This document shows positions 62,041-64,000 of a DNA stretch of 64,000 nucleotides, piece after piece. The DNA is from Callaeas wilsoni. Its lineage: Eukaryota; Chordata; Aves; Passeriformes; Callaeidae. Both the position numbers and the translations under genes were made by a program. The DNA is taken from NCBI GenBank assembly GCA_013398955.1, contig VWPU01010157.1, forward strand, positions 1 through 64,000. The letters run 5' to 3'. Below the pieces are notes generated by a model, which had not been told where the DNA came from, did not search any database, and saw nothing but the letters and a program-made list of their open reading frames with translations. Within the stretch, counting starts at the first letter, position 1, and every line of letters begins with the position of its first letter.

Positions 62041-64000
62041 ACACATGGAAAAAAGTCCCAAAAATTCTTCTTTAGTGGTTCTGATATTGCTCTGGCTATT
62101 TATTTATAAACTCCTAAAAAACATTTCTCAAGATCCACCTATCTTCTGGTTTACCTAAAAATCCCTTAAGTTTGTGAAGTACTACAGTGATTTACACAGG
62201 AGAGTCTATTCCCCTAAAGAACTCCACACGAGCATTTCTCTCTCCATCCTTTTCTTCAGCATCTATTCCAAGTGCTACTGATTCAGCCTTCTCAGGTGGT
62301 TATCTCATTCTTAGCAATGCCCAGCTGTTTAATGAGAAAACAAACTCTAATTAACCCCTCTGCCTCTGACATCTGTGCTTTAACCCAAAGCTTTTGGCCT
62401 GCTATCCATAAGGACAATTTCTACACTCCTGTGCCCATGTCCTGAATTTGCAGGTTTTCTTCGAAGTTTATGGGATCACATAGCTGCAGATGCTGCAAAC
62501 CATTAAAGTTATTTAGAGACAGGAACAAAAGAAAAAGTGGGAATGTCACAATCTGGCAGACTACAGAGAAGTAGCAGTTTTCTGTGTTCTCATAATCTGC
62601 AGTCATTCAGATTGCAGGATGCCTTGTATCTTCATTTAAAAGAAATATATATATACACATTTGCTTTCCAATCAGTATCTGAAAATATCCAAGAGATGCA
62701 ATACTGGTAAAAAAAATCTAGGTTAACGTCAAAGACTGTTAGGAAAGATTTGTTACCTAAACATGGATTAGGCACTTAAAAATCTTTGGAGATGTTACTC
62801 TGAAAAACCTTGGGCTTTTTCATACAAGACACTAAAGTATTTCAATGACTTTAAAGATACTAGTCACATACTTAAATATAAGGCACTTGATTACACTATT
62901 CCACATATTGGTAGTAGGATTTAGAAGCTCTCATATCAAGTCCTACTGCAGGAATATAAGGATGAAAAAGAATCACCTTAATTAAAACCATTATTTGCTC
63001 AAGGACATATATAGCTTTCCCATTTCACAGACCTAATAATGGAAGATCAGACACCTAGTTGTCTCTCTGTTTGGTAGTGCTGGCAGACTCTTGGATACAG
63101 TGAACTGAAGAAGACACTAGGAGGTGGGAGAGGGGGGAGGAATGAAAAGCAACAGGCTTCCTGGCACTGCTTGCCAAGAAAATGAAAATGTGTGAGACAA
63201 TGTGTTAATGAATATCCCCACAGCTGAGCAAGCACTGGTGATTTTGGTAAGGCAAAGATTTTGCAATTAAAATGTCATTCACAGTGGAGATAACAATGAT
63301 TATCATCAAAATCCCAGACAAGAGATTTACAAATGCATGTGTAAAGTAATGCGTCCTATTCTTCTCTAATCCTAGAATAAACATACAGTAGAATTGAAAT
63401 TCGAGGATATTTCAATCACAAATCCAAATGGATTATTTTAATCCTGGTATCTTCTATCTCTGCTTTATGACACCTACTAATAAAACATTTATTTTTGTTT
63501 AAGAAAAAGTGCCAAACCATGATTTCATGAGATCCCATTTACAATTTCCCATTTCACCCCCACGTCAATTTGCCCTTTAAATTACTGTAAAATAGAGACT
63601 TCTGTAGGTTCTCTGGGAAGTTCTTCCTAACATCTAACAGTTGCTTTTGCTGATGAGGTATCATCCCTAAGTGTACTCTCAGAAAACTCTTACTGCTCTC
63701 TTCAGTCTTTCCTTCTCCCTTCTTTTCTCCTACCAGATCAAACAACCTTTCCTCCAAGTTCCCATTTCCCTAAACCAAAATTTCACCCCACTGTTTTTCA
63801 TCTCAGCAACAGCACCTGACCTTTCTCTGTGGAGCCAATGGTGCATTTTGACACACCTCTAAACCCAAAAGTCCTTTCCCTAGGGCTGAGGATTCCTGGA
63901 TCTCCTTTTTCCTGCTCATTGCTGTATCTTCTAGTTAAGAGGGGGTGGATAAGAGAGTAAAAGCCTCTTATTTAAATGGGGTCAAAGTATGGCTATAACA
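62041..64000. other. non-coding end of window
   Basis: No gene was recognised. A small (TA)n run lies at 62645-62655, and pyrimidine-rich sequence around 63700-63760 explains an open frame there. Confidence 0.4.

Larger units (their letters stand above)
32334..64000 (-). other. last intron of ST8SIA1 (partial)
   Basis: Everything right of the exon is read as intron on the minus strand, because no upstream ST8SIA1 exon (motif L or membrane-anchor coding) was recognised up to the window edge. It is therefore at least 31.7 kb. It is AT-rich, with one large solo LTR and three CR1 fragments. I see no gene nested on either strand; all frames under 130 codons outside repeats look random. A short diverged exon could have been missed by eye. 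Confidence 0.65.

Noticed and set aside
1..64000. CRISPR arrays, operons, bacterial mobile elements, tRNA or rRNA genes
   Set aside because: No regularly spaced repeats, no bacterial gene layout, and no tRNA or rRNA signature was seen; the sequence is vertebrate nuclear DNA.

Overview
The window looks like a piece of a bird nuclear genome, most likely a songbird. The case rests on the repeats: many 3'-terminal fragments of CR1 LINEs (body ending in the ATTCTATG-type tail), several avian-style endogenous-retrovirus LTRs, no mammalian SINEs, and an AT-rich, gene-poor background. There are no bacterial features (operons, Shine-Dalgarno sites, CRISPR arrays), and almost every open frame is chance or lies inside a repeat.

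The only host coding sequence I can defend is one exon on the minus strand, 31847..32333: the last coding exon of ST8SIA1 (GD3 synthase, alpha-2,8-sialyltransferase 1). It begins at a clean splice acceptor and ends at a stop codon. Its sialyl motifs S, III and VS are intact. No earlier exon of the gene was recognised to the right, so 32334..64000 is read as the last intron, with the rest of the gene beyond the window. The left half (1..31846) lies downstream of the gene: a 3' UTR of unknown length, then intergenic DNA. No second gene was recognised.

Mobile elements, left to right: a CR1 3' end split by an LTR (619..1266); an LTR fragment (2213..2650); a minus-strand LTR with TATA box, poly(A) signal and splice-donor-like site (about 6488..7135); a CR1 tail (7366..7452); a longer CR1 3' end (9370..9732); a solo LTR with a perfect 6-bp target duplication (11096..11474); an old CR1 (12800..13372); a short reverse CR1 (14610..14665); a decayed gammaretrovirus-like ERV with integrase C-terminus, transmembrane-envelope remnant, polypurine tract and 3' LTR (21210..22559); a solo LTR of about 1.1 kb with internal 46-47-bp tandem units (49927..51017); and three CR1 fragments (59043..59121, 59861..59952, 61789..62040).

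I found no sign of an undescribed biological system. The observations most worth checking are the nested CR1/LTR insertion, the LTR with a built-in donor site and a 16-bp palindrome, the SU-deleted provirus, the tandem array in the large solo LTR, and two small CpG-richer islands in otherwise AT-rich non-coding DNA.
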